Origin: Curvibacter sp. | GTDB taxonomy: Bacteria > Pseudomonadota > Gammaproteobacteria > Burkholderiales > Burkholderiaceae_C | Length of the DNA stretch: 17,592 bases | Direction of reading: 5' to 3' | Assembly (NCBI GenBank): GCA_003500955.1 | Contig: DNQP01000124.1 | Span: 28,668 to 46,259, forward strand | Part shown: in pieces, positions 8,263 through 16,050 of the stretch | Numbering within the stretch: position 1 is the first letter of the stretch | How the letters are laid out: each line of letters opens with the position of its first letter | The notes under the pieces: model-generated | What the model was told of the DNA's origin: nothing | The model's input: the letters and a program-made list of their open reading frames with translations, nothing else | The model's database searches: none | Program-made: the position numbers and the translations under genes

Positions 8263-8895
8263 ATGATCAAACTGTTTGTCGGCCTGGGCAACCCGGGTCC
8301 CGAGTACGAGGCCACCCGCCACAACGCCGGCTTCTGGTGGATCGACGCCGTGGCCCGCGAGCTCAAGGCGAACCTGAGCATGGACAAGGGCTACCACGGC
8401 CTGGTCGCGCGCACCACCGTCAAGGGCCAGACGGTCTGGCTGCTCGAACCCCAGACCTTCATGAACGCCTCGGGCAAATCCGTCGCGGCGCTGGCACGCT
8501 TCTTCAAGATCAGGCCCGAGGAAATCCTCGTCGCGCACGACGAGCTCGACATCGTGCCCGGCCAGGTCAAGCTCAAGCTCGGCGGCAGCCACGCCGGGCA
8601 CAACGGCCTGCGCGATATCCACGCCCAGCTCGGCACCGACGACTACTGGCGCCTGCGCATCGGCGTGGGGCACCCGGGGGTGAAGTCCGAGGTTGTCAAC
8701 TGGGTGCTCAAGAAGCCCTCGCCAGAACACCGCACGGCCATCGAGGAGTGCATCACCCGCTCCCTCAAAGCCCTGCCCGATCTGCTGGCCGGCGACATGG
8801 CCAAAGCGACCATGCTGATCCACACCAGCAAGCCCCCGCGGCCCAAGCCCGCGCGACCGGCCGATCTGCCCCCCAAGGAAGGAGAGCCCGCATGA
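8263..8895 (+). CDS. pth: Peptidyl-tRNA hydrolase
   Basis: Recycles tRNA by cleaving peptidyl-tRNAs that drop off ribosomes. The 210-residue protein begins [15 protein letters not shown] and carries the residues known from the E. coli enzyme at the same numbers: Asn10, catalytic His20 (RHNAGFW), Asn68 (TFMNASG), Asp93 (AHDELDI) and Asn114 ([12 protein letters not shown]). The frame is open from 8230, but the family start is MIKL at 8263. The Pro/Lys-rich tail of about 20 residues goes beyond the usual core; its codons contain the Shine-Dalgarno of the next gene, and the stop overlaps that gene's ATG (ATGA). The rplY-pth order is common in proteobacteria. Confidence 0.97.
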   Translation: MIKLFVGLGNPGPEYEATRHNAGFWWIDAVARELKANLSMDKGYHGLVARTTVKGQTVWLLEPQTFMNASGKSVAALARFFKIRPEEILVAHDELDIVPGQVKLKLGGSHAGHNGLRDIHAQLGTDDYWRLRIGVGHPGVKSEVVNWVLKKPSPEHRTAIEECITRSLKALPDLLAGDMAKATMLIHTSKPPRPKPARPADLPPKEGEPA

Positions 8896-9266
8896 AGAAG
8901 CTGTCACACCTCCTCGCAGCAGCAGCCCTGGCCTGCTGCGCCGCAGCCCCGGCCCAGACCGTCTACCGCTGCGGCAACAGCTACAGTCAGACCCCCTGCC
9001 CCGGCGGCAGCACGCTGGACGCCACGGACAGCCGCACGCCCGAGCAGCGCAAGGCCCACGAGGCCAGCGTCAGGCAGGAAAAGCGGGCAGGCGATACCCT
9101 GGAGAAAACCCGGTTGAAGGAGGAAGCCGCCACGCGCAAGGCCAGCGAACAGGCCGAGAAGGCCCAGCGCGAGGCCGACAAGGCGGCGCAGACCAGCGCC
9201 GACAAGAAGAAAAACAGCGGCAAGGAAAAGATCCCAGCCTACCGCGCGCCGCCGGTCAAGAACTGA
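8892..9266 (+). CDS. Small exported DUF4124-type protein
   Basis: A 124-residue protein with a signal peptide ([21 protein letters not shown], cut before QT). A short DUF4124-like segment, [18 protein letters not shown], has two cysteines that may form a disulfide. The rest (about 50-115) is highly charged Lys/Glu/Ala-rich sequence, probably a helix or coiled coil. AAGGAG lies upstream of the ATG, which overlaps the pth stop (ATGA). The function of DUF4124 proteins is unknown; a periplasmic location is expected. Its TGA abuts, tail to tail, the stop of the ferredoxin gene on the other strand. Confidence 0.82.
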   Translation: MKKLSHLLAAAALACCAAAPAQTVYRCGNSYSQTPCPGGSTLDATDSRTPEQRKAHEASVRQEKRAGDTLEKTRLKEEAATRKASEQAEKAQREADKAAQTSADKKKNSGKEKIPAYRAPPVKN

Positions 9267-10282
<1,016 letters not shown>

Positions 10283-10288
10283 GCGTCA

Positions 10289-10294
10289 ATTATG
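10289..10294 (-). promoter_or_regulatory. Putative -10 (CATAAT) of the phosphatase gene
   Basis: CATAAT on the minus strand lies 6 bases from the ATG and is centred in a 5-bp-arm inverted repeat (10283-10300). No convincing -35 was found. Confidence 0.4.
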
Positions 10295-10350
10295 CGACGC
10301 AGGCATGGCAGCCCGATGACAGCCTGACCACGGCTTTGCGACCGGATGCT

Positions 10351-10851
10351 TCAGCCGCGACCGAGGCTGCGGATCTTTTCCTGCAGGCGCGTGGCCACGA
10401 TGGGGTCGACGAACTTCTCGGCCTCGCCACCCAGGGTGGCGATCTCGCGTACCAGCGTGCTGGAGATGAACTGATAGGCCGTGCTGGGCGTGAGAAAGAC
10501 CGTTTCCACGTCGGGCATGAGGCTGCGGTTCATGCCGGCCAGCTGGAACTCGTAGTCGAAGTCGGTCACGGCGCGCAGGCCGCGGACCACGACCTTGGCC
10601 CCTCGGCCGACGGCAAAGTCACGCAGCAGGCCGGTGAAGCTCTCGACCGAGACATTGGGCTGGTCGTGCATGACCTCGCGCACCATGGCGATGCGCTCGT
10701 CCAGCGTGAACATGGTCTTCTTGTGGTGCGCCGCCGCCACGCCCACGATGACCCGGTCAAACAACTGGGCCGCCCGACGGATCACATCGGAATGCCCCAG
10801 GGTCATGGGATCGAAGGTACCGGGATAGACGGCGAGCACGCTGCGGGACAT
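10351..10851 (-). CDS. coaD: Phosphopantetheine adenylyltransferase
   Basis: Catalyses the fourth step of coenzyme A synthesis, 4'-phosphopantetheine + ATP to dephospho-CoA. The 166-residue protein has the nucleotidyltransferase motif YPGTFDPMTLGHSD (TxGH, residues 17-20), the conserved VVVRGLRAVTDFDYE segment, and the C-terminal ISSTLVREIA motif. ATG 10851 gives the family N-terminus (MSRSVLAVYPG) and has GGAG 7 bases upstream. The frame continues to a GTG inside the adjacent repeat element, but that start is not expected. The gene begins 9 bp from the 272-bp inverted-repeat element, which separates it from nadA. Confidence 0.96.
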   Translation of the reverse strand: MSRSVLAVYPGTFDPMTLGHSDVIRRAAQLFDRVIVGVAAAHHKKTMFTLDERIAMVREVMHDQPNVSVESFTGLLRDFAVGRGAKVVVRGLRAVTDFDYEFQLAGMNRSLMPDVETVFLTPSTAYQFISSTLVREIATLGGEAEKFVDPIVATRLQEKIRSLGRG

Positions 10852-10860
10852 GGATGGGCT

Positions 10861-10889
10861 CCAGGGCCTGTTCACACTGATTTCTCAAG
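10861..10889 (+). repeat. Left terminal inverted repeat of the element
   Basis: 29 bp, identical to the reverse complement of 11104-11132. Its outer end lies 9 bases from the coaD start codon, and its CCTGG on the minus strand contributes to the GGAG before coaD. Confidence 0.92.
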
Positions 10890-11103
10890 TGCGAACGTGG
10901 TTAATACCGCGCCAATCTAGGCACGCGACGACGCCCAGGCTGGCCGCCTGGGCTAGGAGTGCAACAACGAGTGGCGCGGTTTTCACCACGTTCCCTCCGG
11001 GTTGCGGCCAAAAAAGCCATGCGGGGTGTTGCGCGGACTTGCCGGGGATCACCCCGGCGGCGTCCACGCGCCTACCGCATGACTTTTTTGATCCGCAACG
11101 CAT

Positions 11104-11132
11104 CTTGAGAAATCAGTGTGAACAGGCCCTGG
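11104..11132 (-). repeat. Right terminal inverted repeat of the element
   Basis: 29 bp, the perfect inverted copy of the left end. It ends 25 bp from the nadA stop codon. Confidence 0.92.
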
Positions 11133-11141
11133 TTCGCGCCG

Positions 11142-11147
11142 ATTATG
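11142..11147 (-). promoter_or_regulatory. Putative ancestral coaD -10 (CATAAT) beyond the element
   Basis: The minus strand reads CATAAT just after the nadA stop and 9 bases before the element. Without the element it would lie 18 bases from the coaD ATG, in line with other genes here that have an ATAAT motif near the start. Confidence 0.35.
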
Positions 11148-11157
11148 CCGCCGTGTT

Positions 11158-12273
11158 TCAGGCTGCCCCGATATTCGGCACCAGCGCGCTCACCGGCTTG
11201 CCGGCCTTGAGCGCAGCCGTGAAGGCCAGCATGCGGTCGATGGGGAGGCGGGCGCGCGGGATCAGCGCCGGGTCGACCTGGATTTCGTTGGTCCCGGTCT
11301 CCAGCACATGGGCCACGCCCGCCAGGCCGTTCATGGCCATCCAGGGACAGTGCGCACAACTCTTGCAGGTGGCGCTGTTGCCAGCCGTCGGGGCTTCGAT
11401 GAAGGTCTTGCCCGGATTGAGCGTGCGCAGCTTGTGCATCATGCCCTTGTCGGTGGCCACGATGAACTCGGGCGCGTCAAATTCCTGAGCAGCCTTGAGG
11501 ATGCCGGATGTGGAGCCCACGGCATCGGCCAGCGCCACCACGGCTGCCGGCGACTCGGGGTGCACCAGCACCTTGGCCTTCGGATGCTCCCTCTTGAGCT
11601 CTTCCAGCTCGAAGGCCTTGAATTCGTCGTGCACGATGCAGGAGCCGTTCCACATCAGCATGTCGGCGCCGGTATCGCGCTCGATGTAACCACCGAGGTG
11701 CCGGTCCGGCGCCCAGAGGATCTTGTGCCCCTGGGCCTTGAGCGCGCGCACGATGTCCAGCGCGCAGCTGGACGTGACCAGCCAGTCAGCGCGCGCCTTC
11801 ACGGCGGCGCTGGTGTTGGCGTAGACCACCACGGTACGGTCAGGGTGCGCATCGCAGAAGGCGCTGAAGTCATCGATGGGGCAGCCCAGATCCAGCGAGC
11901 AGGTCGCGTCGAGGTCGGGCATGAGGATGCGCTTTTCGGGGCTCAGGATCTTGGCGGTCTCGCCCATGAAGCGCACGCCCGATACCACGAGCGTCTGTGC
12001 CGGGTGGTCGCGCCCGAAGCGTGCCATCTCCAGCGAATCGCTGACGATGCCACCGGTCTCCTCGGCCAGATCCTGCAGGTCCGGGTGCACGTAGTAGTGC
12101 GAGACCATGACCGCGTTCTTCTCCTTGAGCAGGCGGCGGATCCTGTCTTTCAGGGCCGCGCGCTCGGTCGGGCCGGGCTCGACGGGCACGCGGGCCCAGG
12201 CATGGTGCGTGGAGCAGACCGCGCCCTCGGGCTGCTCGTATTCGACGTCGATGACTTTGGCTTCAGCGCTCAT
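11158..12273 (-). CDS. nadA: Quinolinate synthase NadA
   Basis: A [4Fe-4S] enzyme that condenses iminoaspartate with dihydroxyacetone phosphate to quinolinate in de novo NAD synthesis. From ATG 12273 the protein has 371 residues. Expected cluster ligands are Cys125 ([10 protein letters not shown]), Cys212 (GSCIVHDEF) and Cys309 in the C-terminal [10 protein letters not shown] motif. [16 protein letters not shown] and the [14 protein letters not shown] segment are also typical. The ATG overlaps the nadC stop (TGATG) and has GGAG 5 bases upstream; the GTG one codon earlier is less likely. It is the last gene of the chained ABC-DUF1854-nadC-nadA set. No riboswitch was seen. Confidence 0.96.
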   Translation of the reverse strand: MSAEAKVIDVEYEQPEGAVCSTHHAWARVPVEPGPTERAALKDRIRRLLKEKNAVMVSHYYVHPDLQDLAEETGGIVSDSLEMARFGRDHPAQTLVVSGVRFMGETAKILSPEKRILMPDLDATCSLDLGCPIDDFSAFCDAHPDRTVVVYANTSAAVKARADWLVTSSCALDIVRALKAQGHKILWAPDRHLGGYIERDTGADMLMWNGSCIVHDEFKAFELEELKREHPKAKVLVHPESPAAVVALADAVGSTSGILKAAQEFDAPEFIVATDKGMMHKLRTLNPGKTFIEAPTAGNSATCKSCAHCPWMAMNGLAGVAHVLETGTNEIQVDPALIPRARLPIDRMLAFTAALKAGKPVSALVPNIGAA

Positions 12274-13151
12274 CACAGCTCCGTAAAACGCATGGAAAAA
12301 TCCACCGCTTTGACATCCTTGGTCAGGGCGCCGATCGAGATCCGATCCACACCCGTGGCCGCAAGATCGCGCACCGTCCCCAGGTTCACCCCTCCCGAGA
12401 TTTCGAGGATGGCGCGCCCGGCATTGAGGCGCACGGCCTCATGCAAGGTCGGCAGGTCCATATTGTCCAGCAGCACCATGGTGGCTCCGGCCAGTAGGGC
12501 TTCTTGCAGCTGGGCCAGGGTCTCGACCTCGATCTCGACGAACTTGGCCGTCGGCGCCACCGCTGCCGCACGTTGCAGCACCGCCGTCACGCCGCCGGCT
12601 GCCGCGATGTGGTTCTCCTTGATCAGCACGGCGTCGTACAGGCCGATGCGGTGGTTGACCCCGCCGCCGCAGTGGACGGCGTACTTTTGCGCCATGCGCA
12701 GACCCGGCAGGGTCTTGCGCGTGTCAACGATGCGGGCGCGGTTGCCGGGCACGCTGTTCACCGCCGCCACGTACTCCGCCGTCTTGGTGGCCACGGCGCT
12801 GAGCAGCTGCAAGAAGTTGAGCACGGTGCGCTCGGCGGTCAGCAGACCACGTGCCGGCCCGGTGAGCTCCAGCACCACCTGGTCGGCCGCGCAGCGCTGG
12901 CCGTCGCCCACATGCCAGCGGGCCTGCGCCCCGGGCACCACCTGCTGCAACGCGGCTTCGGCCCAGGCCCTGCCACAGATCACCGCGCTCTCGCGCGCCA
13001 GGATGCGCGCATGCGCCTGCCGCGTGGGATCGATCAGGCCGGCGGTCAGGTCACCGGCACCGACGTCCTCGGCCAGCGCGCGCGCGACATCGTCCTGCGC
13101 CAGGCGGCGCAGCACAGCTTCGGAAAAATCAAAGACGGCGGTCATGGGCAT
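12273..13151 (-). CDS. nadC: Nicotinate-nucleotide pyrophosphorylase (quinolinate phosphoribosyltransferase)
   Basis: Converts quinolinate and PRPP to nicotinate mononucleotide, the step after NadA. The 292-residue protein shows the family signatures [13 protein letters not shown] near the N-terminus, [42 protein letters not shown] (substrate-binding Arg, Lys and His) and [29 protein letters not shown] in the C-terminal phosphate-binding barrel. The ATG shares a base with the TAA of the DUF1854 gene (TAATG), and the stop shares a base with the nadA ATG. A second Met at residue 3 is an alternative start. NadB (aspartate oxidase) is not in this window. Confidence 0.97.
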   Translation of the reverse strand: MPMTAVFDFSEAVLRRLAQDDVARALAEDVGAGDLTAGLIDPTRQAHARILARESAVICGRAWAEAALQQVVPGAQARWHVGDGQRCAADQVVLELTGPARGLLTAERTVLNFLQLLSAVATKTAEYVAAVNSVPGNRARIVDTRKTLPGLRMAQKYAVHCGGGVNHRIGLYDAVLIKENHIAAAGGVTAVLQRAAAVAPTAKFVEIEVETLAQLQEALLAGATMVLLDNMDLPTLHEAVRLNAGRAILEISGGVNLGTVRDLAATGVDRISIGALTKDVKAVDFSMRFTEL

Positions 13152-13645
13152 TACTTGAAGCGATCGAGCAGACGCCGGCTCTCGCGGTCGAGCGCCGTCA
13201 TGTCGCGGATCAGGAACTGGATGCCATGCACATCCGTCACGAGCAGGGTGTTGCCGAACAGGCGGCGGATGTCCTCGTCGCCCTTGAGCACAAAGCGGGT
13301 CTCGCCACGGTCGGTACGCACCTGCCAGGTGCTGGGCGTGGCAAAGCCGCTCACTGACAGGATGGCGAGGATCTCGGGCATGAATTCGCGCTCGGCCAGT
13401 GCGGCGCGCACCAGGCCCTGGGCGGGCTCGGGGAGGGCGGCGAGATCAGGGATCCAGGCCAGTTCGTGGCCATCGGCATCGAGCAGGGAGATGTCGTGCT
13501 CGGGCGCCTGGATGGGAAAGGCACGCACCGGCACCACGCCCTCGTGCACGCTGCCGTCCGCACCGCGCAGCACCAGCTTGCCCCAGGGGTTGCGCGACAG
13601 GCCGTCGGACACGGTGCGCAGATCGGAAACCGTGCGGAGGTTCAT
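13151..13645 (-). CDS. DUF1854 protein, likely cyanophycin-associated
   Basis: A 164-residue protein matching DUF1854: LVLRGADGSVHEGVVPVRAFPI early, then HDISLLDADGHELAWI and a C-terminal half with FMPEILAILSVSGF, TRFVLKGDEDIRRL and VTDVHGIQFLIRDM. The molecular role is unknown. Families of this type are found next to an ABC transporter and cyanophycin synthetase, as here. The ATG overlaps the ABC transporter stop (ATGA), with a GGAGG upstream, so co-translation is likely. The N-terminus carries a short tandem repeat, LRTVSD twice, encoded by two diverged 18-base copies. No signal peptide or membrane segment is visible, so it may be a cytoplasmic partner of the transporter. Confidence 0.85.
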   Translation of the reverse strand: MNLRTVSDLRTVSDGLSRNPWGKLVLRGADGSVHEGVVPVRAFPIQAPEHDISLLDADGHELAWIPDLAALPEPAQGLVRAALAEREFMPEILAILSVSGFATPSTWQVRTDRGETRFVLKGDEDIRRLFGNTLLVTDVHGIQFLIRDMTALDRESRRLLDRFK

Positions 13646-15903
13646 TTCGCGTCGTCCTTGCGATCGGGGTTGGGGCCGGGCTCGGCGTCGTCCATGTCGG
13701 TGTCGACGTTGCGAGCCTGGGCCTGGTAGAGGTTGTAGTAGGCCCCTTGGCGCGCCATGAGCTCGTCGTGCGAGCCCTCCTCCACCACCTGGCCGCGGTC
13801 CAGCACGATCAGGCGGTCGGCGCGCTGCAGCGTGGACAGGCGGTGCGCGATGGCGATGGTCGTGCGCCCCTGCACCAGGTTGTCCAGGGCCTTCTGGATC
13901 TCTTTTTCGGTCTCGGAGTCCACCGAGGCCGTCGCCTCGTCGAGGATGAGGATGCGCGGGTCGATCAGCAGGGCGCGCGCGATCGATATGCGCTGGCGCT
14001 CGCCCCCCGAGAGCCCCTGACCGCGCTCGCCGACGATGGAGTCATAGCCCTGGGGCAGACGCAGGATGAATTCGTGCGCGTGGGCGGCACGTGCCGCCGC
14101 GATGATCTGCTCGCGCGTGGCCTCGGGCTTGCCGTAGGCGATGTTGTCGGCAATGGTGCCGAAGAAAAGGAAGGGTTCCTGCAGCACCAGGCCGATGTTG
14201 CGGCGGTACTCGGCCACCGGCAGGTTGCGGATGTCCACGCCGTCGATGCGGATGGAGCCTTCGGTCACGTCATAGAAGCGGCAGATCAGGTTGACCAGGG
14301 TGCTCTTGCCCGAGCCGCTGTGCCCCACCAGGCCGACCATCTGGCCCGGCTCGATGGTGATGTCGATGCCGCGGTTGACCTCGCGGTTGCCGTAACGGAA
14401 GCCCACGTTGCGCACTTCGATGCGGCCCTGCACCTCCTTCAGATGCACGGGCTGGGCCGGCTCGGGCACGCTGGAGACATGGTCCAGGATGTCGAAAATG
14501 CGTTTGGTGGCCGAGGCCGTGCTCTCGGACCAGGACACGATGCGGCTCATGGAGTCGAGCCGGCCGTAGAAGCGGCTGATGTAGGCGATGAAGGCCGTGA
14601 GCACGCCCACCGTGGTCTGCTCGTGCGCCACGAGCCAGACCCCGAAGGCCCAGACCACCAGCAGACCGATTTCGGTCAGAAAGGACACGCTGGGCGAGAA
14701 CAGCGCCCAGATGCGGTTGATGCGGTCGTTGACGGCGAGGTTCTGGCGGTTGGCCTCATGAAAGCGGGCAGATTCGCGCTTTTCCTGGGCAAAGGCCTTG
14801 ACCACGCGGATGCCCGGGATGGTGTCGGCCAGCACGCTGGTGACCTCGGACCAGACACGGTCGATCTTCTCGAAACCCGTCTTGAGCTTGCGCCGCACGG
14901 CGGCGATCAGCCACATGATCACGGGCAACGGCACCAGCGTAGCCAGCGCCAGCCAGGGGTTGATCGAGAAGAGGATGACCGCCGTCATCAGCAGCATGAT
15001 CAGGTCGGTGAAGAAGTCGAGCAGGTGCAGCGAAAGGAAGACGCAGATGCGGTCGGTCTCGCTGCCGATCCGCGTCATCAGATCGCCGGTGCGCTTGCCA
15101 CCGAAATACTCCAGCGAGAGGCGCAGCAGGTGATCGTAGGTCGTGGTGCGCAGATCGGCGCCGATGCGCTCGGACACCAGGGCCAGGATGTAGGTCTTGG
15201 CCCAGGTCAGGCCCCAGGCCACCAGCGCGGCCAGGAAGAGGCCGCCCAGGTACCAGCCCACCAGCATGGGATCGATGGCCTGGCCGTTCTGGTAAGGCAC
15301 CAGCACGTTGTCCATCAGCGGCATGGTCAGGTAGGGGGGCACCAGGCTGGCCGCCGTGCCCAGCAGGGTGAGCACGAAACCCAGCAAGAGCTGGCCCTTG
15401 TAGGGGCGGGCGAAGCGCCACAGGCGCAGCAGGGTCCAGGTCGAGGCCGGCACGGGTGCCGGCTCGGCATCGATCGGGCCCTCATCAGCGATCGGCGGCG
15501 GCAGGGGCTGGCCCGTGCTCAGGCTGTGCAGGCGGCGCTGCACCTGCTCGGCCAGGCGCGCCGCGTGAAGGTTCTGGCCCAGGGTATGGCACCAGTGCGC
15601 CAGCCGGCCCTGATCGTCCGACAGTTCGAGGTGGCCGACCCCGGCATGGTCATGCCGGGTCAGCCGCAGCCCGGCCCGGTAATCCCAGCTCTGCCAGCCG
15701 GCCTGCCCGGGCTCGCGGGCCAGAAGGCGGGTTTCGGTGGCGACCAGCAGACCGCGGCCGAAGCACAAACGGCGGTCAAGGTCAACCTCCAGCACCGCCT
15801 GGACGTTTTCCTCAGGGTGCAACTGTGTTTTGATGTCGGCCAGCCCTTCTGCCGGAAGGTCGGTGAAAGATAATGGGAGGTCCGACGGTGTCGCGCGGGT
15901 CAT
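13642..15903 (-). CDS. ABC transporter, fused permease-ATPase, cyanophycin-associated
   Basis: A 753-residue half-transporter. Residues 1-145 are a soluble N-terminal extension whose pattern (LHPEENVQAVLEVDLDRR, then GLLVATETRLL) resembles bacterial PH-like domains. A six-helix exporter-type membrane domain follows (about 170-450), then the ATPase: Walker A GHSGSGKST (527-535), Q-loop Gln575, signature LSGGE (631-635), Walker B ILILDE (651-656) and switch His687, all intact. It probably works as a homodimer. The acidic tail (DTDMDDAEPG) is unusual. Substrate is not known; the divergent cyanophycin synthetase gene and coupled DUF1854 gene point to cyanophycin or its Asp/Arg building blocks. 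It is the first gene of a four-gene overlapping set. Confidence 0.92.
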   Translation of the reverse strand: MTRATPSDLPLSFTDLPAEGLADIKTQLHPEENVQAVLEVDLDRRLCFGRGLLVATETRLLAREPGQAGWQSWDYRAGLRLTRHDHAGVGHLELSDDQGRLAHWCHTLGQNLHAARLAEQVQRRLHSLSTGQPLPPPIADEGPIDAEPAPVPASTWTLLRLWRFARPYKGQLLLGFVLTLLGTAASLVPPYLTMPLMDNVLVPYQNGQAIDPMLVGWYLGGLFLAALVAWGLTWAKTYILALVSERIGADLRTTTYDHLLRLSLEYFGGKRTGDLMTRIGSETDRICVFLSLHLLDFFTDLIMLLMTAVILFSINPWLALATLVPLPVIMWLIAAVRRKLKTGFEKIDRVWSEVTSVLADTIPGIRVVKAFAQEKRESARFHEANRQNLAVNDRINRIWALFSPSVSFLTEIGLLVVWAFGVWLVAHEQTTVGVLTAFIAYISRFYGRLDSMSRIVSWSESTASATKRIFDILDHVSSVPEPAQPVHLKEVQGRIEVRNVGFRYGNREVNRGIDITIEPGQMVGLVGHSGSGKSTLVNLICRFYDVTEGSIRIDGVDIRNLPVAEYRRNIGLVLQEPFLFFGTIADNIAYGKPEATREQIIAAARAAHAHEFILRLPQGYDSIVGERGQGLSGGERQRISIARALLIDPRILILDEATASVDSETEKEIQKALDNLVQGRTTIAIAHRLSTLQRADRLIVLDRGQVVEEGSHDELMARQGAYYNLYQAQARNVDTDMDDAEPGPNPDRKDDAK

Positions 15904-15940
15904 GGAATCCAGAGCCTGGGTAGGGATTTGCTCACACCGA

Positions 15941-15964
15941 TTGTCCCCGTTTTACGTTGTCCCC
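15941..15964. promoter_or_regulatory. Direct repeat TTGTCCCC x2 in the ABC/cphA divergent promoter region
   Basis: TTGTCCCC occurs at 15941-15948 and 15957-15964, 16 bases apart, in the 147-bp gap between the divergent starts. It could be an operator for a regulator controlling both directions. The first copy overlaps a possible GACAAT -10 on the minus strand. Confidence 0.4.
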
Positions 15965-16050
15965 ACCGGAGACTCATTGCATGCGCTGAATGGACGGCCA
16001 TGTCAGCGAGCAAGACCACTGCAGACCGGCGTGAGCCCCTGCCTAGTTTC

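Larger units (their letters stand above)
10861..11132. mobile_element. 272-bp MITE-like non-coding element with 29-bp perfect terminal inverted repeats
   Basis: The left end (10861-10889, starting CCAGGGCCTGTTCACAC) and right end (11104-11132) are perfect 29-bp inverted copies. Between them are two hairpin arms. The left arm (10893-10914 with 10972-10993) pairs 20 of 22 bases and encloses an 8-bp hairpin (10933-10940 with 10946-10953). The right arm (11001-11024 with 11075-11099) pairs about 21 positions with one indel, and encloses GCCGGGG/CCCCGGC (11041-11047 with 11052-11058, loop ATCA). No transposase or other convincing ORF is inside, and no clear target-site duplication flanks it. It occupies nearly the whole gap between nadA and coaD. 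A non-autonomous transposable element is the best reading; the parent IS family was not recognised. Confidence 0.85.

Noticed and set aside
10852..10875. Upstream GTG start for coaD inside the left terminal repeat
   Set aside because: It would add eight residues not seen in CoaD proteins, and ATG 10851 has a suitable Shine-Dalgarno.
10893..11099. Integron attC site or structured regulatory RNA such as a riboswitch
   Set aside because: The hairpin arms lack the attC core sites in the right places and no integrase or cassette is near. No known riboswitch core was recognised, and the terminal repeats fit a transposable element better.
10850..11488. Open frame running through the repeat element into nadA on plus
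   Set aside because: It crosses both inverted repeats and the antisense of nadA; the translation does not resemble a transposase.
12200..12290. Possible NAD-sensing riboswitch before nadA
   Set aside because: nadA directly overlaps nadC, leaving no leader, and no such fold is visible.
11308..13158. 616-codon open frame on plus, opposite nadA and nadC
   Set aside because: It is antisense to two well-conserved enzymes and has no domain-like features.
13399..15873. 824-codon open frame on plus, opposite the ABC transporter and DUF1854 genes
   Set aside because: The His/Gln/Arg/Gly-rich translation has no recognisable motif, while the other strand has all ABC ATPase motifs intact.
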